Source: Phoronis australis
Lineage: Eukaryota; Phoronida; Phoronidae
Reading direction: 5' to 3'
Assembly: GCA_002633005.1 (NCBI GenBank)
Contig: NMRA01000373.1
Coordinates: forward strand, 391,459-441,486
DNA length: 50,028 nt
The notes under the pieces were generated by a model. The model did not search any database, was not told where the DNA came from, and was given only the letters and a program-made list of their open reading frames with translations. Of the stretch, positions 20,530 to 31,939 are shown piece by piece; positions within the stretch are counted from its first letter, which is position 1, and each line of letters begins with the position of its first letter. The position numbers and the translations under genes are program-made.

Positions 20530-20950
20530 TATATTTAGGCTCTTTTTACCTTTCCCTAGTTAACAACGACGGATCAAATCGTCTGCCATCATCTACCCAA
20601 AGTTTTTGACCTATAATGACATCAAGAAGCGATCCAAATGCAAGACAGGAAGCTAAGTGAATGTTAAAGTTCAAGAGCACATCGCTATCTTATGTAAAAA
20701 TAAAATGGCTGAGTGCCAAGCGAATACTAATTGAATTCCCTTGACAAAATGTTTTTTCAGCTATATGTTTTGCCTCCTTTTACTTTCCTCGAACAATAAC
20801 GAATCAAATCGTCTGCCATGTTGTAACCTCACATTTTGACCCAATGACATATTGTAATTAACAGCGACCCGAATGCCAGTCAGTGAGCCAAGTACACGAG
20901 TTCTCAAAAATACAAATGGCGTAATTTCAAGCAAATAGTAAAAATTCGAA
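20530..20950 (+). repeat. Diverged tandem duplication, about 240-bp period
   Basis: 20530-20750 and 20770-20950 share a ladder of blocks in the same order: TTTACYTTYCCT, ATCAAATCGTCTGCCAT, ATGACAT, AAATGGC and AATAGTA/AATACTA. The identical ATCAAATCGTCTGCCAT blocks begin at 20572 and 20812. No coding content is seen. Confidence 0.65.
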
Positions 20951-23207
20951 TCTACGAGTGAATAAGTTCTTTTGAAGGGCTTGATTTCCGTGCAGTTATA
21001 TTCGCCGTATGATTTCTAAAGACGAATATGTTCACACAATCGAAGTTTCGATGTGTACAGGCAAATGTATATGATGTGCAATTCGAGCGTGATATGTGTG
21101 ACTTATTCAGAATCTGCACTTTCGATGTACAGATTTGCAATCCTTTTGAAAGAACACGAAACTCTGTTTTGACGAGTTCAACCAATTTTCGTTCTGCCAC
21201 CGGTTAATGGATCATTGATGTCAATCGTGAAATATAAAAACAGGAACCAAATAAAAACTCTTACCCTCTCTCACACATGGACATTATAGCCCGTGGCCTT
21301 TTACCATAGTTGCCAAATAATTAGCTAGAAGCGTACATGTAGGTCACGCTTGACCGTTTGGCAGACTTTGGCAAGTTTTCAAATGTTCCTCCAAACTTTT
21401 TAGGGTTGTCGAGAGTTATGTAGCAGCAATTTGTTGGAGAGAATTGGATGGGAAAATCGGTTTTAGTATCTTTTAAAAGGCCAAACCGGGTTTGGGGTCT
21501 AGTTGTCAAAAAGATGACCCTGCAATGTTATTTTTGTTAAGCTTAAGTTGTTTTTGTAAATTTATTGAATTTGCTAAGAGGAAGAAAATAAATTTGGTTG
21601 CAGATTGTGAAACATTGACCATTTTTATAGGTCACGATGGCGGCATTCGCCATCAGGAATTTCGCTCGATTTCCATCTTCTGAACATTATGGCTTAAAGG
21701 ATTCGGCAATGTATCGTTTCTAATGTTTTGTGGGACGAACAATTTTGGGTATTGTTTATGGGTGCAGGGTCAAATTAAAGGTCAATTGAGACGGCTGAAT
21801 GGTAAAATAAAATGTGAAAAATCCACTTCTCTTGGCGGACTAAATGTTAAATGTATGAGAACTGCTAATGCAAAATCTTATGATTTTTTCTGAAATCAAA
21901 CAGTTTTAAGGATAAAGGATAGCAATATATTGAATAAAACGTCCTCCCAGAATCTGAATAAGCGATGTCACATTATTACGTTTCTTTGAGATTAGGGATA
22001 TGTGTCGTCTGTACAAGCAATTAGACTATGTATGCAATTTGAACATGCTGTTTTTATTTACAATGTATCTGTTACCTAATTGTAGGTGAGATATCCAATA
22101 CGGGCGTCCTTAATTACTTATATGTACATGTAGGTGTGTGTGTGTGTGTGTGTGTGTACATACAGGCATCCACGTTATGTAAATGTTAGTTGTTGCCACT
22201 AACTTCAATTAATAATAAAATATTCAAATTCAACATGCTTCATTGAATACACGTTATAGATTTGAATTAGACGAGAATAATTTTGAACGAGGCGTACACA
22301 GACTGAAAATAATTGCGGCTCTTATAATTAAATTTGAATCTCCATAAATCAATTTCCAAGACACAGGTCCTCGTAGAATTTTATCCTTGTAAAACTTAAG
22401 TTATTCCCTTCTCTCGTGTACTGCAACCGATGTACTTTGTCAACTCCTACTGTGTGTAGTCTGAATTACTTTGAGTTTTATCGCACTTTTGATGGTCTAG
22501 GGTGACCGAACTACCGAATTACTGTACAATAAAGTTATAAAATATGCATACACGTGTAGGAATTGAACGTGTCTTGAGATGAATTTATCTGTAATTTTAG
22601 TGTGCAAGTATTAATGGCTGGTACCTACCTAGTTGTCATTCACAACTGCTAGATTTCAGCGTCTTCAGAGTTTAACTGTTTGCAGGTGTACATTTTTGCT
22701 ACAAAACACCCGTTTCTCATTTATTATAGTTTGTGCAGGACAGGCCGAAACTGCTGCAATAGCAGCGTCTCTCGATGCATGCCTGTCAAGTAGAAGTTGG
22801 AGGGCAACAGGTACTGTTGAAGTAACCAGTGTTACTCTAGAGCTTTCGACTTTCCATTCAAACTTGGTATTACGTTAATTTTTAAGTTGGACGTCCTTAG
22901 TCGAGTGCCTTCAACAGCACCATCTAGACGTTGAAATTCGTTAGTGGCTTCTTTTGCGCAAGATAGAAGTGGACATGGGCATAGTTCATTGTTTGACAGC
23001 TGTTCTGCCTACACAGAGACAAAGAGAATGCACGTGACGTTTCTCAAAACTCAGCGTCGGTCTCACCAGACTCACCTAATACCTGGCCGAGCTCTGGAAT
23101 ATTCCTTTTCAAGAGTATGAGGACCACCAGGTTTCTACTTCAAAAGGCATAAAACATGGTGCTTAGTGTTCGTAACTCCAATATCTTATAGATAGAGGCA
23201 TACACTA
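20951..23207. other. Gene-free stretch
   Basis: AT-rich with many in-frame stops. A frame at 22633-22878 is open for 81 codons without recognisable content. The only clear feature is the GT microsatellite at 22134-22157. Confidence 0.55.
22134..22157. repeat. (GT)12 microsatellite
   Basis: Twelve GT dinucleotides without interruption, flanked by TATGTACATGTAG and ACATACAGG. Confidence 0.95.
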
Positions 23208-23524
23208 CAGTGGCGGAAGGGGGAGGGCCCAACATGTCTACGAGGAATTGGGAAAAGGGCGATTGTATCTGCACAGGTGGCCCGTAAGTTGCGGGGGCGT
23301 GGTTGTGGACCTTCTATTCTGTTGTTGGACTAAAAAAACGCGACACAACTGCGCTGCATCAGTCTGGGCTCTGAGTCCCCCCCCCCCCATCCGGTAGCAG
23401 ATCAGTGTTACTGCACTCAATATTTCCTCACGCTTCACGCAGTGCTGTTGTTTCATTTTTCCTGCGGCAGCCAAGGGGTGGTGGTAGGCCCCCTGTGCCC
23501 CCCGCCCCCTAAATCCGCCTATGG
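23208..23524. mobile_element. GC-rich MITE, same family as 1562-1892
   Basis: Begins CAGTGGCGGAAGG and ends CCCTAAATCCGCCTATG, an imperfect inverted repeat of the GGCGGATTTAGG type. The interior has C-runs and no coding potential. No clean 8-bp target duplication is visible, so a hAT origin is not proven. Confidence 0.7.
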
Positions 23525-24361
23525 ACTAATTCGAGTGGCTCCAGCGAACAAAGAAAAGTGGACTACCAGGGGAAATTAATGGCATGAATGTCACAACATC
23601 GCCTGTAGCAGAGACTGATGTGAGGAATAAACGCTTTATGAATTCCCATTCATTTTCAGTCATAAGGAAAGACTCTCTTGGCGATCACTGAAGTAGGCTT
23701 CCGCCAAGCCGATGTGTTAATAGCTAATACTGAGTAATTTTCTCAGAATACTTTTGGCTTTTACTGTAAATATTGAATTTGTAAAATTGCCTTAGTTCAC
23801 AACCAAAACAGAGAAATTTTTGTCCACACTGTAGATGCAAATGTACAATTTTCAAAAGAACACTGACAAACTTGGGTTAACTTGTTGCCTGGATTATTGG
23901 TCAGTTTCATCGAAGCTTTGTAGCGGTGATCTTCATTTTGTTGAGCTTATGTCAGAGGTTAATGCGACCTTATTGCGCCAGACCGCAATTTTTTTATTTA
24001 TGAATGAACTACATGTGCAGTACCAGTAATTTGCTGAGATTTCGAAAACGTGCATGGAGCAACACCTGTCAAGATTTTGTCAAGATTTAGCCAGAATTGA
24101 AATGGATCAAGTAAAAAAGAATAGAATGTTTAGTAATAGTTTTGAGAGAGGAAACTTCAACGAATTTCAATGTTGTCCAGTTTATTTTGAGAACTAACAT
24201 ACAAATAAATTTGAAAACAGTGCAAGTTGATCAATTAAGAAGATGCTTTACTAATGATTCCTCTTCAAATTTTGGTAATCAGTCGAGATAATGACTGGTA
24301 AACAACGACTTTTTATTACAAAAAACATGTATGTGTAGATACTGTTTGTCCCACTGGTCCA
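23525..24361. other. Gene-free stretch
   Basis: Low-complexity AT-rich DNA. No domain-bearing frame, RNA gene or repeat boundary was found. Confidence 0.55.
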
Positions 24362-24636
24362 GGGGCCTGTTTCCTGAAGTGCGATTTAAGAATTCAATTA
24401 GTGTTACGCTACGCACAATTATTTATGAAAAAGTTGATTCTTACTTGAGCAAAAAATCAGAATCTGAGGATTCACACACAACTCCTAGTTACTGAGCAAT
24501 TAATGTTATTATTTCTAGAGTGTGATGAGCTAAAAATTACGTGGCTAAGCCCCTTCATTCAATAATAATGTGTATTGGGAGCGTAAGACCTAAGTTCTGC
24601 CTTAAATCTTACGTCAATTTTCATAAAGTGGACCCC
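24362..24636. mobile_element. MITE-like element with GGGGCCTGTTTC terminus
   Basis: Left end GGGGCCTGTTTCCTGAAGTG; right end TTTTCATAAAGTGGACCCC. The right end inverted reads GGGGTCCACTTTATGAAAA, matching the left with several mismatches, and further inside ATTTAAG and CTTAAAT are also inverted. Short, non-coding and AT-rich. GGGGCCTGTTTCATAAAG-like ends are typical of invertebrate MITEs; this assignment is by resemblance. Confidence 0.5.
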
Positions 24637-25565
24637 AGACATGCAATGATTCGAGACTGTAAATCTGGTTGAGGATCACTGACACTTGGATACCAGTGAA
24701 GACCAGTTCTCCAGGTCTGCCTCTCAGTGGGAGTAACTAGCTCTCGGGTCATTTTAAATCGAAAGCAAGGTAGACTACCGGTCTCAAGTAGTTGAGACGG
24801 TAGTACTGTCCTGCAGCTGTCCGACTACCACCAGGTCCTGCGCAGACTTCAAGCCGATGCAAAGGTTAAGTCAGTTATCTTATTTGCGCTCGTTTCCGAG
24901 TTACCGTGATATATGAGTGTAAGTGAGTGACATGGACAGGATCGTCTATAGCATTCTCGAAAGTGGATACTTGCAGTACAACTAAGTAAAATGTCATAGC
25001 CCGATGGCCAAGACAAGATGGAGAAAGGGAACGTGCGGGAGAGTTGTATTGAATCCACCAGCTCAAGCAAGCCATGTTGTTTTCTTCTATGCTGGTAGGT
25101 GACGCTGGTCTCCACGAAATGGCAGCGATCTACAACTCCACTGAACCAATATCCAAACAACATCAGTTTAAGACACGTCACGCCTCCTTCTTATCGCCAT
25201 CCGCCCCCCCCCCCCTCCCTCCATTCTCCAGATGTCTACAAATTTACTGCTACCCCTTCGTCAGCCATGATGAGGCACGGGGCAATCCTGAGCTGGTGTA
25301 ACATTACATTTTGACCCCCGTGGACATCTGACCCAGGTCATATTTTCAACTTTAAACTTTGGTCGCCGCTGTTGAAAACGTGCCCGCCAGTTGAGAATTA
25401 ATGTGTCAGTGGGGGTCATTTTTCAACGGTTTCGTTTGATTGCGTTTAATTTACAGACTTATTGGCTACCTCCACCGTTGGTGAAACCACTAGGTCTGAT
25501 CTTGATCTGCAATAAACAACTCATTGTTTATTTTCATTTTGTCGATTCCGTCTTTTTGCCAGCTG
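24637..25565. other. Gene-free stretch with pyrimidine microsatellite
   Basis: Contains a C-run followed by (CCT)n-like sequence at about 25201-25230. Short frames at 24849-25314 show no domain. Confidence 0.5.
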
Positions 25566-25723
25566 CAGGGGCGGATCCAGGATTTTGAGTTAGGGGGGGC
25601 CAGGACAGAGTATTAGCCAGGATTTTCCCAACAGACAATTCGCAACCCCGAACAGCCAAATGTAATCTGGGATTTTTTTAGGGGTGCCATGGCCCCCTTG
25701 GCCCCCCTCTAAATCCGCCACTG
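25566..25723. mobile_element. 158-bp GC-rich MITE
   Basis: Starts CAGGGGCGGATCCAGG and ends CCTCTAAATCCGCCACTG. The inverted termini match over about 15 bases. Shortest full-length member of the family in this window. Flanking bases show no convincing duplication. Confidence 0.75.
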
Positions 25724-27426
25724 AGTGTAGTTTGCAATTTTGGGAGCGGATGATAGATCGATTTTTCCCAGTGTTAGCCAGTTCACTGAAGCACCATCAT
25801 TTTTCTAATTTTTAAAAATCATCTATCAACCAGTCAATTTTCGTAGATACATAAGCATCTAAATCAGAAACCAAAAAATTCATTTTTATCAAAACAGAAT
25901 ATTATAAAATTGTAACTACCAATTCACGAAGACGTGCTCGAAGACTCCATCTTGACGGGGAACTGTGGGGGCATTGCCGGAGACGGGGCAACCCACGGCC
26001 GGGTTTGGGGGTCCCCCAAGACATTCTCGGAATTTATTCGTGTTCACGTGCATTTTGATTCATCCCAGAGGTAGCTATCACAGTTCATGAGTTAAACTTG
26101 AAATCTTTGCATACGACCTTCAGTACATGTAAATTTCTTTCGTTAGACAGGTGTTCTCTGACCAGATCAATTTAAAGTCTGTGTACAACAGGGCACAACA
26201 TGTTTCATTGACTTTTTCGAAGTAGGCACATGTTCAAGAGTGTCTGTGAAGACGATCCATGCCGCTTTTTTTCTCAATGGATGCCTTGGCTCTTGAGGAC
26301 CCTCAAAGGGTAAATGCAGCTATAGTTGTGTACAGATGTTCTCTTTAATTTTTCTCTCTTTAGATCGCTGTGTCTTTTTTCTCTCGACTGCCTTGTCCTA
26401 CGCCTATGCCGGTTGCCAAAAACGTTTTACCTTTACGCCTTCTCACCTGGCGCACGTCTTCCAGGAAATGGCATAGTGTAGTGTATGTCTCTTACACGGT
26501 TGATTGTTTGAGTTTTTTTTCCTCGACGCGTTGCTGATTTTTCTCAGGAAAGCTACAGCATAGAACCCTAGCCCTGGAATGCCAACTTTCGCATGTGAGC
26601 AATGTATTCTGTTATTAGAGGTTGCGACCCCGAGACTAGCTGCGACGGTTTGCACTTCCGGTTGTCTGCTCGACTGAGTTTTGTTCGAGTATTGTTATCA
26701 TCGACATTAATTAAGACGTTTATGTTTGTAATTATCAAATCATGCTTAATTTCATCGCTTCATTTTCATTTTGTCACTTTTGTTCATCGAGCGAGATTCG
26801 TGAGGTACGCTTTCGAGCAATCAGCGATTTCCCGGCAAAATTAGTTAGCAAATCCGACAATAACATTTGGTCATTCTTTAAAGGCAACGGAGTGTGATCC
26901 TGGCTGGATACTGGGAATAGCCTGGCCTCTGATATCTTTTCTTAGACCCACTTTCGACAACCTATCAAACCACATGCTAGGAGTTTTTTTCACAAGCCAT
27001 TTTTAGATGTTACTTTATTTCACTTGAACAAAGACGTGATATTTGGTTTCTGTGTGTTTGTTCTGCAAATGTAAATGTAAATGTAAAATTTATAAATGTA
27101 AAATTTAGGCCCAACTAACTCTGATGCAATCCCGCTCAAAAAGAGCGGAGTTGCGAAAAGCTAATTTCTTTCCATAGGAAAAACAAACAGCGTACCAAAC
27201 GCATGTGAACATATGGCACGCATGCGCAGCTCAACCTCGCTGGAGGCGAGTTTGAAGATGACATTCTGGCTAGAGTCCTATAGCCACAATAAGTGCAGGT
27301 GCTAATGGGCGATACAGAACAATTATGTTCAATTTTGTGTTGTGCCTCGGTAATATTTCATGAAAACAAACGAGAGGACTGTTTTGATTATCTGATTATT
27401 GAATTATTCGAAGCAGAGATGAATGA
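25724..27426. other. Gene-free stretch
   Basis: Contains a short (AAATGT)n run at 27066-27108 and a CCGCTC-A5-GAGCGG hairpin at 27132-27148. No gene recognised. Confidence 0.5.
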
Positions 27427-27687
27427 CTGACAGTTGCTAACCAGGCACAAAGTAGTTTACTGCATTTTTGTCCAAAATCAATTTTTGTTTGGGAAGAAAT
27501 TTCAACTTACAATTTTTGTGCTTGGGAACCTCGTGACCTAGCTACTTCCAACGCCACGTCCGGAACCGCCCATCACTACGCCGAATTGACATTTGGAACT
27601 AACTACGCTATGACTGTCACTGGCACAGCAAAGGAGGGGGCGGCACAAGTGGGACATGACATCAGTGTTCATTGCAAAATCATCTGA
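27427..27687 (+). pseudogene. Open segment ending in a fibronectin-III-like piece
   Basis: A frame of 86 codons runs from just after a TGA to a TGA at 27685-27687 with no early ATG. Its last half contains HHYAELTFGTNYAMTVTGTA, which resembles the F-strand/G-strand part of an FN3 domain (Y-x-L-x-x-G-T-x-Y-x-x-x-V). No clear splice acceptor frames it. It may be the 3' exon of an adhesion or receptor gene, or an orphan exon fragment. The likeness is to a loose motif and could be chance. Confidence 0.25.
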
Positions 27688-28222
27688 ATCAATTTTGGGT
27701 TTGCTCTCCCGCTAACTGAAAAGTGCCCTAGGTGGCCCTACCCCAACGTGGTGATTGGGACAATCTTCTCGACCATTCAGAATCACGAATATTAGTTTTT
27801 TATTAGTAAATTTCATACTATGTGAAATAAAAAACACAGCGCATGAACTATACCTCCGTGAGAAACAGTGACACGTGAATTAGCTAGCTGACGGGAATAA
27901 TAACTTGACTTGCTCGTCTACCAGAGGCGTCAAACCCATTCAAAACATTTCGTTTTTCATGGTTCATTATCAACACATAACATGAGCAAGTGCAAGAAGT
28001 AGAAGTCATCTTCCAAAAGCGCCAAATCCAATTGATCATAGTCTGGTCTTGTTGACGACAGCGCTACCACTTAGCGTACGTGTAGTCAAACCAATAATAA
28101 TAAACTTACAAACACATACTGGAGCGATAGGGGACACACGCATTCTTGCTCATATTTAAGTGTAGTCGAAGCTGGCTACGTTATTGTCATATACAACCCG
28201 AGGAGTTCCATTTGCCGCTGAA

Positions 28223-28894
28223 ATGGAAAAAGGCAATAACAACTTGCAGAAATGCGAAATCCTAATTAGACCATTGAGGAGTTGCGATGACGGAAAAGTG
28301 GTTTCTGCACTCAACTATGATCGGATGAAAGATCTTTACTTCCATCAATTCGTCCGAAATGTTTGGAAACTTCCAGTGACTTGGCTTTACGTTGTAATAA
28401 CATTGCTCGTAGCAGTATTCCAGCTAGGATGGACATACGGAGTGGCAGTGACACTGGGGCTTGCAACAGTGATTTTTATTCGTAGTTCATATATTGGTTT
28501 TCGTTATGTCAGAAAAAGGTGGAAAGAACAATTAAACACGCTAAATAGCGACGACACGGAAATTTGGATAGCGCTCAGCGGGGAAAGTATTGTGGGATTT
28601 GCTGCTTTGGAGAGACAGAAAGATATGCCGGGATGGACAAAACTTGTGTGCATCGGCGTATTGAAACAATTTCGGAGGCGACGAATAGCTCAAAGATTTA
28701 TAACAACAGCTCTCGAGTATGCCACTTTGAATGGATTTATAGGAATGTGGCTTGGAGTTTTGCCTACAAACGACGGTGGGAGGCGGTTGTACGAAAAGAT
28801 GGGGTTCAAATTCCTGGAAACGGGTGTTTCTCGAGGAACTGTCCTGCCGTTTGGCGCACAGATCATATTTCACCATTACTACAAAACTTTATAG
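28223..28894 (+). CDS. NAT8/camello-like membrane N-acetyltransferase
   Basis: Intronless 223-aa ORF. I chose the ATG at 28223 because no in-frame ATG occurs upstream. Residues 13-45 form the start of a GNAT fold (ILIRPLRSCDDGKV). A hydrophobic double segment at about 52-86 should anchor it in the membrane, as in NAT8/NAT8L. Residues 110-210 are the GNAT core: IWIALSGESIVGFAALE (beta strands), VCIGVLKQFRRRRIAQRFI (acetyl-CoA loop) and RRLYEKMGFKF. The length fits NAT8 proteins (about 225-230 aa). NAT8 enzymes acetylate cysteine conjugates, aspartate or lysines at the ER; the substrate here is unknown. The pyrophosphate loop has Arg where a Gly is usual (QxxGxG/A becomes QFRRRRIA), which could weaken acetyl-CoA binding. 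The uninterrupted frame suggests a real host gene, although a processed copy cannot be excluded. Confidence 0.9.
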   Translation: MEKGNNNLQKCEILIRPLRSCDDGKVVSALNYDRMKDLYFHQFVRNVWKLPVTWLYVVITLLVAVFQLGWTYGVAVTLGLATVIFIRSSYIGFRYVRKRWKEQLNTLNSDDTEIWIALSGESIVGFAALERQKDMPGWTKLVCIGVLKQFRRRRIAQRFITTALEYATLNGFIGMWLGVLPTNDGGRRLYEKMGFKFLETGVSRGTVLPFGAQIIFHHYYKTL

Positions 28895-29697
28895 CTGGGA
28901 GAAATGACTCATTTAGAAGAAACTAGTAGTTCATTTACAGGTTTTCAACTATTGGAGAATAGAGTTATATAAACGTTGTGATTTGTGAGGGAGGTAGATG
29001 GAGACCGGGCAGAGTTCGTTTCTTAACTTTTATTTTCTTAGCATTACATGTATGGAGACATTGAATTAAAAAATGTCATACTGCGAACATCTCGTGTACA
29101 TCAATGTAAGCAATGAGGTAAACTAGGTTTTTATGTTTCGGTTGTAGTCTCACGGGCGCACTCCGTTGGCATATTTCTTGTCCATTTGCGCTATAGCAGT
29201 TTGACTGTACGTGGTATTCGTAGAAGGATTTGGTGGTTTAAGGTGTCAGATTTATTAAAGTGTCTATTATAATTTCGAATTTTATTTGAATTGTATCTGT
29301 GTGCAGATGGTAGTCTACAGTGCAGTGGCGTTTGTCTTATAAAGATCCCGGGTTCCGCACCCTGCAATTTGTATGTAACTACCCTTTCCTCTCCTTCTCA
29401 AGTTCGTGAAGTTTGTAGGAGTATCGACTCTTAACTGACTTACATGTACCACTGGAAAGAAACAAAAAACGACAAGGGAGTCTGATATAACGTGCCATTA
29501 TTTTGAGAACCACAATTCATGCCCACTTTCATTGGATAAATCTGGTTCTTAAAATGCAGGCACATTATATCGGTTGGAAAGGTAGTGTGACGGAACGTTA
29601 GTAACTGTACGCTTATTACGTATGCTTATTTAGTTATAATGGTTCAGTGCGCCTTTGTTACGTGGGCATGCGGGAGCGAATGCATGTTTCGGGCATT
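28895..29697. other. 3' flank of the acetyltransferase gene
   Basis: A variant polyadenylation signal ATTAAA lies at about 29066-29071. A degenerate tRNA-like patch (GGGTTCCGCACC near 29350) could be a SINE head but does not fold into a cloverleaf by eye. No gene recognised. Confidence 0.45.
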
Positions 29698-30710
29698 TTG
29701 CTGGCGGCGACAGACTTCAGACAAGGGTGTGTTTCCTTTTTGTGGCAACTATGGATTTCCAGTGAGCGTATGTAATTTCAAACTGAACTGTAATGTACAT
29801 GTATGTGTAAGGTGAAATATACATTTTGCTGTTCTTTGAAGATTTGATTTGTTACAGTAAGCACTTCGATGACAAGTGAGTTCAGTCCATGTACATGTAG
29901 CACACGTCTGTGGCATGATTGCATGTACTTTGCCACAGGCGTGACGTTAAAGAGGCATGGAATGCGAAAGCTCGTTAAAAATATCTTTTTGAACAATTCC
30001 TGGCCCTCTCACCGCAACGTCTAGTACAGAGTTATTCGCTTTCTGCTCTGTGGAAATTAAAGAAAATCACAAAATCGCAATGTCCTCTAGACATCTTAGT
30101 TCTCAGCGTGTAAATACATTATGCTAGCCAATGAGCTATACGTATATGTATCTCAAATGTGCTAGCCGTTACCTGTGCTCATGTAGCAGCTACTGTTCGG
30201 GAAATGTCCTCGAGGGGAAATAGCTACACTTTTAAGTGAACATTAGTGGTCATCACTAGACAAGAATATATTCTCGATACCGTTTTATCTTAAACCTTCA
30301 ATAAGAATGTCTGTCAGATTTAGGCAGTACAAGTATTTTTTCTTCCCAGAACATTTCATCCTGCCGTAACATATTATACAGTAATCAGCAATTCTTCAAA
30401 GTGAAAACTAAAGAACAATTCAAGGATACTGTATTGTACACAAAGTATACAATGTACTTACAAAAGTCACACCAAATGTACATACCAAGTTAAGTTGCCA
30501 GCTACCTATATGGCGGCTATCGTCAACTTACAGGTATAGGTACGCTTTGTGTTGAGCAATGAGAGATTTCACACAACCCGGTTAGTTCAGTTCGTCACCT
30601 CGTCGTGAAACTGATGTAGAGCTAACGACCGACAGGGAAGCATGCAGAATCTGGGAACCAACCGACACTCACATTGCCCGATGCACCTGTTTAAGGAAAA
30701 AAATCAAGTG
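29698..30710 (+). repeat. Tandem unit A (about 1.0 kb)
   Basis: Homologous along its length to unit B at 30717-31625. Shared blocks in order: GGGTGTGTTTCCTTTTT; TGTAATGTACATGTATGTGT; GAAGATTTGATTTGTTACAG; CATGTACATGTAG; CCTCGAGGGGAAATAGCTAC; ATTTCATCCTGCCGTAAC; CCGACACTCACATTGCC; CACCTGTTTAAGGAAAA. Non-coding by frame inspection. Parts also match the arms of the palindrome at 37581-38984. Confidence 0.8.
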
Positions 30711-30716
30711 TTCGCA

Positions 30717-31625
30717 TTTCGCTGGCGACAGGCTTCAGAAGGGTGTGTTTCCTTTTTTTCTGTGGCAACTATGAAATTTCGAGCTGAACTGTAATGTACA
30801 TGTATGTGTAAGGTGAAATATACATTTTGGTGTTCTTTGAAGATTTGATTTGTTACAGAACGCACTTCGATGACAAGTGAGTTCAGTCCATGTACATGTA
30901 GCTTACGTCTGGGGCATGATAATTTATCGTAAGTATTTTGCCATGCGTGACGTTGAAGAGGCATGGAACGTGAAAGCTCCGGCGTCAAAAGTATCTTTTA
31001 AATAATCCCCGACCCTCTTGCAACGTCTACTACAGAGTTATTTGCTTCCCGCTGTAGAAATTTAAAAAATCACAAAATCGCAACTGTGCTAGTCGTTACC
31101 CTAGCTTTTGCACGTGTAGCAGTTACTATAAATGCCCTCGAGGGGAAATAGCTACACCTTCAAGTGAACATTAGTGTTCATCACAAGAGACAAGAATATT
31201 TCTTGAAGTCTGAGACCGTTTTATCTTACAGCTGCAAATATTTTTCTTCTCTGAACATTTCATCCTGCCGTAACATAATGTACAGTAACTACCAATTCTT
31301 CAAAGTGAAAACTAAGAAAGCATTCAAGGATACTGTATTGTACACAAAGTATACAATGTAGGCTACTTTCAAAAGTCATACCAAATTTACATACCAAGTT
31401 AAGTAGTCAGCTAGCTATGTGGAGACTATCGTAAAATTTCGGCTAGGTAGCTTTGTGTTGAGCTCCGTTAGACACCGAGATTTCACACAACCCGGTTAGC
31501 TCAGCTCGTCGTGAAAGTTGTATCAAGATGTAGCACTAACGACTGGTGGGGGTGCGTGCAGAATCTGCAGGGAGCCAACCGACACTCACATTGCCTGATG
31601 CACCTGTTTAAGGAAAACAATCTAA
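30717..31625 (+). repeat. Tandem unit B (about 0.9 kb)
   Basis: Second direct copy of unit A, starting 1,019 bp later and somewhat shorter through small deletions (for example around 31080-31140). Its 3' end continues into CTAATAAACGTCAATTTTGCG, which recurs in the palindrome arm at about 38490-38520. Confidence 0.8.
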
Positions 31626-31779
31626 TAAACGTCAATTTTGCGTATTTCTCTACCTTTTGTAACCATAGACTACAGTACCTGGACGCTAACTCCGTATATT
31701 TTCAATGAACGAAGTCGAAAACGAAATCTATGATCTTCCGCAGAAGCCATGGTATCATTATTTACTATCGACACCTGTA

Positions 31780-31939
31780 GACCGGGATCCCAGAGCTTTT
31801 TAGGGCATCAAAAGGTAACCAATTTTCTTTGGTGCCACAGTGCTCTATGGGTATCCTGATGCTTGGAAATGGCCGTCTGGCAGGTTCGCTCTGGTGGGTG
31901 TGGTAAGGGGAGCCAACAGAATGACACTCGAAAATTGAG
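31780..31939 (+). repeat. Left inverted-repeat arm of the 5.5 kb segment
   Basis: Inverse of 37135-37293 with few mismatches. It begins with CCGGGATCCC, itself nearly palindromic, and runs directly into the minisatellite at its inner end. Confidence 0.8.

Noticed and set aside
22633-22878. 81-codon plus-strand ORF as a gene
   Set aside because: No domain, no splice or polyadenylation context and ordinary length for chance in this composition.
25566-25723. 8-bp target duplication proving a hAT origin
   Set aside because: The flanks (GCCAGCTG and AGTGTAGT) do not match.
28184-28222. Upstream TTG start for the acetyltransferase
   Set aside because: Eukaryotic genes normally use ATG, and the first in-frame ATG at 28223 gives the expected length.
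29305-29365. tRNA gene
   Set aside because: GGGTTCCGCACCC resembles a B box and TGCAGTGGCG an A box, but no acceptor stem or cloverleaf pairs. At most a degraded SINE head.
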